Source of the DNA: UBA7330 sp965243485
Lineage (GTDB): Bacteria > Bacteroidota > Bacteroidia > Cytophagales > Cyclobacteriaceae
Direction: 5' to 3'
DNA length: 64,000 bases
NCBI GenBank assembly: GCA_965243485.1
Contig: CBDEVP010000001.1
Coordinates: 1 to 64,000, forward strand
Below the pieces are notes generated by a model. The model made no database searches. It was not told where the DNA came from and saw nothing but the letters and a program-made list of their open reading frames with translations. The position numbers and the translations under genes are program-made. This document shows positions 17,620 through 25,701 of this stretch, one piece after another. Each line of letters begins with the position of its first letter. The stretch's first letter is position 1.

Positions 17620-18852
17620 CTACTTCCCCAACGCCCTCACCCTTTGCAGCAACGTAGGATGTGAATAATTCATAAATACATAGGCCGGATGCGGGGTCAG
17701 ATTGGTCAGGTGATCACTGCTCATGGTCTTCAGGGCCGTGATCAGAGGTTTGCCGCTGTAAGTCTGATCGGCATATCGATCGGCTTCATACTCGTACTTT
17801 CTGCTGAGCAGATTACCAAGAATACCCAGTATCCTTGAGACTGGTGTAAACAAAATCCCGAAAGCCAGGATATTGAGGTGGATAGCTGAATCACTCCCTC
17901 CCATGGCCAGGCTCACCTCTTTATTGAAGATCATCAGAGAAAGCAGGTATAGCATCAGGCCTGTGGTGAGAATACTCACGATGGTGGTAAAAACAATGTG
18001 CTTCTTCTTGAAATGTCCCACCTCGTGGGCGAAAACAGCCGTCAGCTCATCTACCGAATGCTTTTCCACCAGGGTATCAAAAAGGACCACCTTTTTACGT
18101 TTACCAAATCCGGAGAAAAAGGCGTTTCCCTTGCTGGATCGTTTGGAGCCATCCATCACAAATATGTTTTTAAGGGGGAATTTGACTTTGTCACTATAGC
18201 TTTTGATCGACTGATACAATTCCCCATCTTCCATCGGGGTCAGCTTGTTAAACAAAGGCAGAATCCATGAAGTGTAAAACACATTCATAAACAGCACAAA
18301 CGCAGTGATGATCGCCCAGAAATAGATCCAGAAGCTGGTGCCCATCAGTTGAACCAGATATAAGAGTGCCACAAGCAGCAGGCCTCCTAAGATCACTGTC
18401 AGAACCATCCCTTTGAGCTTATCCATCCAAAAGGTCTTTTTTGTCATTTTGTTGAACCCGAATTTCTCCTCGATCACAAAATTCTGATAGAACGAAAAAG
18501 GGGTTCCGATGATCTCCGAGATCAGAAAAATGGCGCCAAAGAACATCAGTGAAATGGTGATCTCATTGGCGAAAAAGCCTCTGACCCATTGATCCAGCAT
18601 GCCAAACCATCCTAAAAGCAAAGCCAGAAAGGTGACGATAAAACTCAATGTGCCGGTGAGCATGCCAAACCTGGAAACTGTCCGGTTGTACTGCTGAGAC
18701 TTTTCATACCTGGCCTCATCATATATCCCCTCCAATTCCTTTGGAATAGGACTTTTCGCACTCTTCAGGTTGAGCCAGGACAAAATCCGTTCGATCACAA
18801 AGTCAGCCGAGACAATGATCAGCATTACCATCAAAATCTCTCGTGCGCCCAT
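17620..18852 (-). CDS. M48 (Ste24/CAAX-type) integral membrane metalloprotease
   Basis: Predicted 410 residues from ATG 18852; a TTG two codons upstream is the alternative. Seven or so hydrophobic segments surround the zinc site. The N-terminal half matches the CAAX peptidase region with FYQNFVIEEKFGFNKMTKKTFWMDK. KRSSKGNAFFSGFGKRKKVVLFDTL and LTAVFAHEVGHFKKKH follow, with HEXXH near residue 273, and the third ligand Glu lies in YEYEADRYAD. These are the Ste24-family signatures. In bacteria these enzymes are thought to act in membrane protein quality control; the substrate is unknown. Its 3' end is directly next to the truncated higB, suggesting the toxin-antitoxin element inserted or decayed at this boundary without harming this gene. 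Confidence 0.92.
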   Translation of the reverse strand: MGAREILMVMLIIVSADFVIERILSWLNLKSAKSPIPKELEGIYDEARYEKSQQYNRTVSRFGMLTGTLSFIVTFLALLLGWFGMLDQWVRGFFANEITISLMFFGAIFLISEIIGTPFSFYQNFVIEEKFGFNKMTKKTFWMDKLKGMVLTVILGGLLLVALLYLVQLMGTSFWIYFWAIITAFVLFMNVFYTSWILPLFNKLTPMEDGELYQSIKSYSDKVKFPLKNIFVMDGSKRSSKGNAFFSGFGKRKKVVLFDTLVEKHSVDELTAVFAHEVGHFKKKHIVFTTIVSILTTGLMLYLLSLMIFNKEVSLAMGGSDSAIHLNILAFGILFTPVSRILGILGNLLSRKYEYEADRYADQTYSGKPLITALKTMSSDHLTNLTPHPAYVFMNYSHPTLLQRVRALGK

Positions 18853-18967
18853 AAGCAATTTATAATTGAGTTTAATGATTCACTTTTAAAAAATAGCAGC
18901 CAGTGCAAATATCTGCGCTGCATAACTACTGAAAAGTATGAATTGCATTAATAAGTAGAAGGCAGAT

Positions 18968-19258
18968 TCAGAGATTAGCCCTATCCAAACGCTTTTTGAT
19001 TTCGGACAATTCGGCTCTGATGTCTTTGAGATCTTGCTCGATAGCATCTTCCACAGCCAGAAAGCCTGCTTCTACGTTTTTGCTAAATGTGTCCATGGAC
19101 TTTATAAAAAGGTCATTGGACTGTCTCATTTCATCCCGTAGCTTATCCAACCCTGCCTGCATTTTGTCGCTACCAGATTGTATCTGATTCTCCAACTCAA
19201 TGAATCCTATTTTCATCTCATTCCGTAATTTTCCAATTTCGTTGAGTGCTTTGTCCAT
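18968..19258 (-). CDS. Small coiled-coil protein of unknown function
   Basis: Predicted 96 residues. Almost the whole chain has heptad-like hydrophobic spacing with many Glu, Lys, Asp and Gln residues (IGKLRNEMKIGFIELENQIQ, then LRDEMRQSN and DLKDIRAELSEIKKRLD). It has no signal peptide, membrane helix or catalytic motif. A long parallel coiled coil is the likely fold. It stands alone between the M48 peptidase and PorP/SprF genes on the same strand, with over 60 bp on each side. I cannot assign a function. The codon use and clean ATG make a real gene plausible, but this is not certain. Confidence 0.55.
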   Translation of the reverse strand: MDKALNEIGKLRNEMKIGFIELENQIQSGSDKMQAGLDKLRDEMRQSNDLFIKSMDTFSKNVEAGFLAVEDAIEQDLKDIRAELSEIKKRLDRANL

Positions 19259-19320
19259 TTGATCGAGGTTTAATTCAAAAATATTACAAATCGTTCAAAA
19301 TACCGCTAATCCATCATCTG

Positions 19321-20382
19321 TCAAAAAATGAATGGTACCGGACAGCTCAGCTCACGGACGTTTTTGGGTGGTTTTCTGGGATCTGCCAGACTGAATGAAT
19401 AAGCGATCGAGACCTCATGCGCTCCACCGCTCCTGATCCCCAGATCGGAGATGGTATAGTCGAAGCTGTATCCGATTGAAAGATTGTTCTTACTGAAACC
19501 CACCATGAAAATAACCGATTCGCTGTTTACCACCCCATCGATATTCCTGATAGGGATGCCGCGGTACCAGGTACCCAGCAGGATGGGTTCCAACGTAAAA
19601 TACAACCCGAGGTCCAGCTGATCAAACTCTCCCTGCATCCGGTAATTCACCGATGGGGTCATGCTTCTTTCCCTGCCTTCGGGGTTCAGTGAAGCTCTTT
19701 TATTGATGGCTGTAAAAGGAATTTTATACCCTCCATGGATACTGATCCTCCGGGGCAGCGGGGAATCACCCCCGGCTATCGACTGATTGGGCTCCAGTAC
19801 ATGATGCATGGAATAGCCCAGCCAGGCGCTAGGATTGAATACAATGCCACCAAGGGCCATGTCGAAGAACCGGGCGCTTAGTCCGGTATCAAAGGTTTCC
19901 GCGGTGATGGGTCGCACCTGACCGGTCTGGTCAAACTGGTCGCCGAAGGTGAGCTGATCGAAGTTGATATCCCGCCAGTAATAGGAAAACTCGATCCCCG
20001 GTCTGAAGGTCCACCGGTAATTGAGCCTGACCTGATACGCATATTGTAGACCAAGATTCGTCGATTGCAGTCCGGCTATTCCTTCTCTGTCTGTCGTCGC
20101 AATAATGCCGGCGCTGCTGGAATAGTCTTCCCAGTTATATTCCAGTGAAAATGAGTAAGTTTCGAAATTAGCAGCGATGGAAGGCCATTGGTTTCTGTAA
20201 TTGATCCCGGCCCTCCCCTTTTGGTTGATCCCTACCAGACCGGGGTTCAGGTACATAGGGGCTGCATAATATTGGGAGAACTGTGGGTCCTGTGCCTGTA
20301 TTTTGTTTATATTCACAAGCATAATCGCCACTACCCAAAAAGAGACACAGCCTGAAGCTAAAAACCTGTTTGAACTATTCAA
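19321..20382 (-). CDS. PorP/SprF-family type IX secretion system outer-membrane protein
   Basis: Predicted 353 residues, starting at TTG 20382, with a signal peptide ending NKIQAQ. The mature start DPQFSQYYAAPMYLNPGLVG is the hallmark of PorP/SprF, followed by NYRNQWPSI, beta strands alternating with turns (YSFSLEYNW, GLQYAYQV, GIEFSYYW) and a C-terminal aromatic residue as in outer-membrane barrels. These proteins are partners of T9SS cargo with type B (gliding-motility-type) sorting domains and may anchor them at the surface. The gene is divergent, with a 129-bp gap, from a large protein that has exactly such a type B domain. This pairing suggests they form a dedicated cargo-barrel pair. 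Confidence 0.9.
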   Translation of the reverse strand: MNSSNRFLASGCVSFWVVAIMLVNINKIQAQDPQFSQYYAAPMYLNPGLVGINQKGRAGINYRNQWPSIAANFETYSFSLEYNWEDYSSSAGIIATTDREGIAGLQSTNLGLQYAYQVRLNYRWTFRPGIEFSYYWRDINFDQLTFGDQFDQTGQVRPITAETFDTGLSARFFDMALGGIVFNPSAWLGYSMHHVLEPNQSIAGGDSPLPRRISIHGGYKIPFTAINKRASLNPEGRERSMTPSVNYRMQGEFDQLDLGLYFTLEPILLGTWYRGIPIRNIDGVVNSESVIFMVGFSKNNLSIGYSFDYTISDLGIRSGGAHEVSIAYSFSLADPRKPPKNVRELSCPVPFIF

Positions 20383-20434
20383 ATGGATAAAATAATTGTC
20401 CGATAAACTGCTAAACTACGTAATGTAACGAAAA

Positions 20435-20464
20435 TTAGGGCGTTAGTATTTTACCTTAATTTTG
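20435..20464 (+). promoter_or_regulatory. Candidate promoter of the type B T9SS cargo operon
   Basis: TTAG at 20435-20438 and TAATTTTG at 20457-20464, an exact TAnnTTTG match, are separated by 18 bp. Transcription would start near 20471, about 40 bp upstream of ATG 20512. The -33 part has one mismatch. Confidence 0.42.
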
Positions 20465-20511
20465 TTACAGGTAGTGAACAAGTATATTGGTGTGGATGTT
20501 TTAGGATTTAT

Positions 20512-23500
20512 ATGTCAAAATTTCTTCCAGCTTTAATTCTTCTTTTAGGCTGCTTTGCCTCCCATCTCGTTTTATCTCAAAAGATCGTAGAAACACAGTG
20601 GTATTTTGGTAGCACAGACCAGAATTTCATCTTCGACAAAAATGGCCGCGACCCAGAGCTCTTCGACTTTCAAAATCCTGCGTTTGGTGATGGAGGTTCC
20701 GGAGTAGTCAGTGATCAGTTTACCGGCAATCTGAAATTTTACAGCGACGGGCAAAGGATCTATGACGGATCTCATCAGCTACTGCCTACTGTAGCAGGAG
20801 GTACAACTTTGAATGGAAATCCCTCCATCAATCAGCCAGTGGTGACCTGCCCTTTTCCAGATGGCTCAGAGCAATATTATTTCTTTACCAATCCCGGGAC
20901 TACCGGACCGAATGAAATCCAGTACAGCGTGGTTGATGCCACGATCATCGGCAATAGCTCTGTCCCTCAATATCCACTGGGGGACCTCACCCTTGCCAAC
21001 CAGGGGACGGGACTTGTGGATCCATCTGAGGCCATGATCATCCTTGAAAACGATGGAGGGACAGGCTTCTGGCTCATCACTCAAAACCGGAGCACCTTCG
21101 ACTTTCAGGTTACTGAGATTAGCGGAACAGGCATAGGAGCTACTCAGAATTTCAATTTTGTCAATGTCACCGTTCCGGGCTTTGAGGCCTCAGCTTTCGC
21201 TTATCACGACAGCACACAAACACTGGCAGTCGCCAGCCGGCAGGCCAACAGAAATATTCAGCTCATAGACTTCGATCCTGCCACCGGGGCCCTCACCTTC
21301 AACAGGAGGGTTCTGAATACCGGATTTGCAGACAGTGGCCCCGATGTGGTCTATGATGTGGAATGGTCTGCTGACGGCTCGAAATTGTACTTTTCCAGAA
21401 ACGGGGATGGCACGAATCCGGGAGAGCTTTATCAACATGACCTCCAGGATACGCTGGCATCTGTGAACAATATCCTTCCCTATTCCTTCAACCGCAGCTG
21501 GGGACTGAAGCGAGGCATCGACGACCGGATCTACCATTTATATCAGCTCAACAATGGCGGACCTCTGAGGCTTGGAAGAATCGACTTTGCCGACAGCGTG
21601 GCATCAATCACCGCTTATGACAGCCTGGTTTTTGATGAGGATTTTGCCGGCAGACAATTTCCAGCTTTTGCTCCCGGGTACTTACCTGCGTTTGATACAC
21701 TGAATTTTACCTACTATGACAGTTGCTTTTTGAGTGCGGTCAAATTCATACCGATTGTGGAGCCATTGCCGACCAGCTTTTTATGGAATTTTGGCGACGG
21801 AACCACCTCCACTGCCACTTCTCCGGTGTATGAATACCAGAATGCAGGAGGTAATTTTGTTTCCCTTACGGTGGAGCTTAACGGACGCAGACAGACTATT
21901 TCGCGGCCTGTTGATATCATAGACACTACTTTCACGGTTGATCTTGGCAATGACACTACCATCTGCGTAGATGAAACTTTGGATCTTGATGCTGGCCCCG
22001 GAGCGCTCAGATACATATGGAGTACCGGGGAAACCACCCAGATGATCACCATTGACACAGCAGGCACCTATTGGGTAGAGGCTATAGGTCCGAATGGATG
22101 CCCGGTCGTAGATGAAATTGTGGTGACTGAGTACGGGGTGGCCAACCAGGTCTATAACCAATGGTATTTTGGTGAATTTGCAGGAATTGATTTCAATACC
22201 CAGCCCCCCACGCCGCTCGCAGATGCCAATATGATGCTTTCCCCGGAGGGTTGTGCCACCATATCGGACATCGGGGGTCAGCTGCTTTTTTATACCGACG
22301 GGGTCACCGTCTGGAACAAAGAACACAATGTGATGCTCAACGGGACCAATATTGGCGGGGAAAATACAGCCGCTCAGTCGGCACTTATCATACCTTTTGC
22401 CGACGATGGAACGCTCTTCTGGATTTTCACCACGGAGGAAGTCTATGGCGATTTTGAATACCAGCTCAAGTACTCCATTGTGGACATGAAAGGTGATACG
22501 GCCCGCGGTGAAGTGATTACAAAAAATAATATACTGGCCAAAGAAAGTACTGAAAGACTGACGGCATCAGGCTTTACAGCTAATTCCCTGGTGATCGCTC
22601 ACGAGTTTGGGAATAATGTCTTTCGGGGCTATCAGATCATTCCCGAGGGGATTTCTGCAGCCATCTACTCCGTGGCCGGAGAAAATGACCCCTACCAGGA
22701 CCAGCTGACGGGTCGGGGCTATATGAAAATATCTCCCGCGGCAGGGATCATTGCCACTGCCAGTGGCAGCAGTACGGGCAATGGTGTTGAGATCTGTGAC
22801 TATGACTTTGCTACAGGAGTAATATCAAATGGCCGAATGATCGACATCGGCGAACCCGCGGCCAATCAGGCCTACGGAATCGAAATATCCCCCGCTGGAA
22901 ATAGATTGTATGTCTCAACCATCGGAGGTGGCTCAAAACTGATGCAATTTGATCTTGACAGCCTTGGGTCTAACAATGAAGAGGCAGATATTGCTGCCAC
23001 TAAATTTGATTATGGGAACGTGGGTGGAGTGCTCGGCGCCTTACAGGTCGGGCCTGATGGGGCGCTCTACGGGGCCATTGACGGCAGCCCGGACCTTATG
23101 CTCATTCAATCCCCTGATGCTAACAATGCACCCGTCAATCCTACCGGATTTAATCTTGCGGGAAGGATCAGCAGGCTTGGATTACCGAATTTCGTTCAGG
23201 TCCAGGGGATGACTGCGCCTCCTCCGGGCATGACGATCGCCACGGCCTGTGTGGGTCAGCCAACCGCCTTCTCCGCTGTCGGAAGGGATCCATCCATTGA
23301 AACCTATGCCTGGGATTTTGGCGATGGTACAGGAACAGGTTTTCTGTCAAGCCCGGATACGACCCATGTTTATAATAACGACTCCACCTACATCGTCACT
23401 TTGACACTTAGAAACAGGTGTGATGTGGATTCGGTATTCACCGACACCATCACTGTCTTTTCCATTCCGGAGTTACCCATGGTACCAAATGACACAGCCT

Positions 23501-24738
23501 TGTGTGGTAGCAACAGTCTGACACTCAGCGCCTGGGATGTGGACCGGCCCGACCTGAGATATTACTGGTCCACAGGCGATACCACAAGATCGGTCACATT
23601 TACTGCTCCGGCCATCGTGGATGTGGCAATTTCGAATACGGATGGCTGTGCATCAGATACATTAACAGTCTTCATCGGGGACGGCAGGCCAAACCTTGAA
23701 CTCGGCCCGGATCGAACGGTTTGCCAGCGGGATACTGTACCCGCCCTGGATGTGGGAAATACCGGGGCAACTTTCACCTGGTACAGGGATGGCGTCGAGA
23801 TCGGCACCAATCAGACCCAGCCGGTAAATACTTTCAGCGCAGGCACTTTTGAATACAGCGTGGAGATCATTGATCCCCTGACAGGTTGCATCGGAAGGGA
23901 TACTGTTACTTTTACAATCCAGCCCGAAGCTCAGATCACCATAAATTCCGTCACCCCATCTACCTGCAACAATGCAGATGGTTCTATTGATTTCTCGATC
24001 AATACTTCCGGCACTTTTAGCTATGACCTGATCGGACCGGTCACTCAGGGCCCTTTCGCATTTGACGGACCGGGAACCCCGCCAGTTCTGACCGGTTTAT
24101 CTTCGGGAAGCTATTCACTGAATATTACCAATACGGTCACAGGTTGTACTTCTGTAAATATTGTTCAGGTGGAAGACGATGCTGCCTTCGATATGGACGC
24201 ACTGTCTATCAACCGATGCTCCAGCGACAGTGAGATCAGTATCGGGTTCCGAAATGTGGTCCCCAGTGCCGTGGATATCAATGTTTTCAACTCATCAGGT
24301 TTCTCAGTGTTCAGTCAAAGTAACGTATCCACCTCCACCAATATTTTTGTCAGCAACCTGGATACCGGAAGCTACTTTGTGGAAGCACGGGAAGTGAATC
24401 CCCCTTTCTGTTTACAAACGGACTCCGTTTACTTACGCGTTTCCACCGAGTGTCTGCTTACTATCTTCGCTCCGAATGCCTTCAGCCCGAATGGCAACGC
24501 ATTAAACGAGGAGTTCTTTGTATTTCCAAATGATTTTGTTGAAACCTTCAGGATCTATATCTATAATCGATGGGGGCAGCTGATCTACACCTCGGACAGT
24601 AAAGATTTCCGGTGGAACGGATACTATGGAGACGCGCTCTCCCCGCCGGGGACCTATGCCTATAAAATGGAATTCACCAGCTCTCTGGCTCCCGGTGAAG
24701 AACAAGAACAATACGGCTCAATTACGTTAATAAGATAG
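20512..24738 (+). CDS. Large secreted PKD-domain protein with type B T9SS sorting domain
   Basis: Predicted 1408 residues with signal peptide MSKFLPALILLLGCFASHLVLS. Two related propeller-like halves each start with a QWYFG motif (about residues 28 and 549) and contain TDG-type turns. PKD domains follow each half: FLWNFGDGTTS near 423 and YAWDFGDGTG near 931. Ig-like or SprB-like segments occupy about 980-1310. From about 1316 the sequence FAPNAFSPNGNALNEEF, YIYNRWGQLIY and PPGTYAYKMEF is the gliding-motility-associated C-terminal domain, the type B T9SS signal. The protein should be exported across the outer membrane and displayed or released. It is divergent from porP/sprF and followed 2 bp later by an unknown gene. 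No enzymatic motif was seen, so a structural or adhesive role is likely. Confidence 0.88.
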   Translation: MSKFLPALILLLGCFASHLVLSQKIVETQWYFGSTDQNFIFDKNGRDPELFDFQNPAFGDGGSGVVSDQFTGNLKFYSDGQRIYDGSHQLLPTVAGGTTLNGNPSINQPVVTCPFPDGSEQYYFFTNPGTTGPNEIQYSVVDATIIGNSSVPQYPLGDLTLANQGTGLVDPSEAMIILENDGGTGFWLITQNRSTFDFQVTEISGTGIGATQNFNFVNVTVPGFEASAFAYHDSTQTLAVASRQANRNIQLIDFDPATGALTFNRRVLNTGFADSGPDVVYDVEWSADGSKLYFSRNGDGTNPGELYQHDLQDTLASVNNILPYSFNRSWGLKRGIDDRIYHLYQLNNGGPLRLGRIDFADSVASITAYDSLVFDEDFAGRQFPAFAPGYLPAFDTLNFTYYDSCFLSAVKFIPIVEPLPTSFLWNFGDGTTSTATSPVYEYQNAGGNFVSLTVELNGRRQTISRPVDIIDTTFTVDLGNDTTICVDETLDLDAGPGALRYIWSTGETTQMITIDTAGTYWVEAIGPNGCPVVDEIVVTEYGVANQVYNQWYFGEFAGIDFNTQPPTPLADANMMLSPEGCATISDIGGQLLFYTDGVTVWNKEHNVMLNGTNIGGENTAAQSALIIPFADDGTLFWIFTTEEVYGDFEYQLKYSIVDMKGDTARGEVITKNNILAKESTERLTASGFTANSLVIAHEFGNNVFRGYQIIPEGISAAIYSVAGENDPYQDQLTGRGYMKISPAAGIIATASGSSTGNGVEICDYDFATGVISNGRMIDIGEPAANQAYGIEISPAGNRLYVSTIGGGSKLMQFDLDSLGSNNEEADIAATKFDYGNVGGVLGALQVGPDGALYGAIDGSPDLMLIQSPDANNAPVNPTGFNLAGRISRLGLPNFVQVQGMTAPPPGMTIATACVGQPTAFSAVGRDPSIETYAWDFGDGTGTGFLSSPDTTHVYNNDSTYIVTLTLRNRCDVDSVFTDTITVFSIPELPMVPNDTALCGSNSLTLSAWDVDRPDLRYYWSTGDTTRSVTFTAPAIVDVAISNTDGCASDTLTVFIGDGRPNLELGPDRTVCQRDTVPALDVGNTGATFTWYRDGVEIGTNQTQPVNTFSAGTFEYSVEIIDPLTGCIGRDTVTFTIQPEAQITINSVTPSTCNNADGSIDFSINTSGTFSYDLIGPVTQGPFAFDGPGTPPVLTGLSSGSYSLNITNTVTGCTSVNIVQVEDDAAFDMDALSINRCSSDSEISIGFRNVVPSAVDINVFNSSGFSVFSQSNVSTSTNIFVSNLDTGSYFVEAREVNPPFCLQTDSVYLRVSTECLLTIFAPNAFSPNGNALNEEFFVFPNDFVETFRIYIYNRWGQLIYTSDSKDFRWNGYYGDALSPPGTYAYKMEFTSSLAPGEEQEQYGSITLIR

Positions 24739-24740
24739 AC

Positions 24741-25331
24741 ATGGCATTTTTTGATCAGGTTTATCAACAATTATTTGGAAAAAAGGCGGCGGAAGACAAA
24801 GTGCTGATAAATGAAGTCATTTCCAGAAGTGAAAAATATAAAGAGGATTACGGCAAGAGAATCAACTCTGATGAGTTTAAAAAGCTTGCCCTTGATGTTT
24901 ACAGTTCTTACGAGCTAAAACAGAAATCACTGAATAAAGAACCGGAAGTCCACATTTTAAACTCGCAGTATGCAAATGGCTTTGCGATTTCTTACAATGA
25001 CAAGATTTCCACCACGGATTTTCTCTACCTGTTCGACTGGCTATCGGAGCGAACGGGTACTTTGAATTATCAGGTGGCAAATAGCGACCTCATGGTTGTG
25101 GAAAAGAACAGCGTGGTGGAATCAAAAGAGAAACATTACCTGAAGCCACGCGTAGGAATGGATGAGATCATTGATCAACAATTTGGAAATATCCTTATTG
25201 AACACATCTCGATCAATGATCGCCCCAGCTATATCAAATATATGGCGAGTATTTATAGCGACAGAAAATATCAGGAGCCTCAAAAGTTTGAGAAATTAAC
25301 TGAATATTTGTTCCAGGATTTAATAGATTAA
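24741..25331 (+). CDS. Hypothetical cytosolic protein coupled to T9SS cargo genes
   Basis: Predicted 196 residues. ATG follows the stop of the type B cargo gene by two bases, so translational coupling is very likely. There is no signal peptide or membrane helix. The N-terminal third is helical and charged (DKVLINEVISRSEKYKEDYGK); the middle (VHILNSQYANGFAISYND) looks like beta strands; the end (RPSYIKYMASIYSDRKY, FEKLTEYLFQDLID) is helical again. I do not recognise the family. The absence of an export signal within a run of exported proteins is the notable feature and suggests a cytosolic helper or an unrelated hitchhiker. Function is not assigned. Confidence 0.75.
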   Translation: MAFFDQVYQQLFGKKAAEDKVLINEVISRSEKYKEDYGKRINSDEFKKLALDVYSSYELKQKSLNKEPEVHILNSQYANGFAISYNDKISTTDFLYLFDWLSERTGTLNYQVANSDLMVVEKNSVVESKEKHYLKPRVGMDEIIDQQFGNILIEHISINDRPSYIKYMASIYSDRKYQEPQKFEKLTEYLFQDLID

Positions 25332-25336
25332 ATAAT

Positions 25337-25699
25337 ATGAACAGAATTACTAAAATTACACTAGGTCTGATTTTTTTAACCTTAGCCTTAGGTTCTACCC
25401 AGGTAAATGCCCAGCTTTTGCCTACAAAATTGCGAGTAACCGTGATTGATGAATTGGGTAACATCGCAGAGGGGGCGGAAGTGACCATTTACAAAACAGA
25501 AGAAGACTATCGGGCAAGTGAAAATCCGGTGATGAAAGAAACTACAGATAAAAAAGGCAGGGTCACCTTTAAAGACGTCGAACCTATCTCCTACTTCATC
25601 GATGCAAGAATGGGCGACAAAAATAATGATGGGAAGGGAGCGGTAACTGCACCCTTGCTGGAAGGCAAGCTCAACAAGGTAAATACAGTCATTGAATAG
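25337..25699 (+). CDS. Small secreted carboxypeptidase-regulatory-like (CnaB/Ig-fold) protein
   Basis: Predicted 120 residues with a signal peptide (MNRITKITLGLIFLTLALGS, cleavage near VNA/Q). The mature part LRVTVIDELGNIAEGAEVTIYK, followed by TTDKKGRVTFKDVEPISYFIDARMGDKNN, has the classic order of carboxypeptidase-regulatory-like or CnaB domains: a strand, a G-x-x-x-x-G-A-x-V strand, a D-x-x-G turn and a final strand pair. It lacks a C-terminal sorting domain, so it is probably periplasmic. It begins 5 bp after the unknown 196-residue gene and ends 2 bp before the next gene, within a four-gene unit. Binding or scaffolding is likely; no enzyme motif is present. Confidence 0.75.
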   Translation: MNRITKITLGLIFLTLALGSTQVNAQLLPTKLRVTVIDELGNIAEGAEVTIYKTEEDYRASENPVMKETTDKKGRVTFKDVEPISYFIDARMGDKNNDGKGAVTAPLLEGKLNKVNTVIE

Positions 25700-25701
25700 T
25701 A

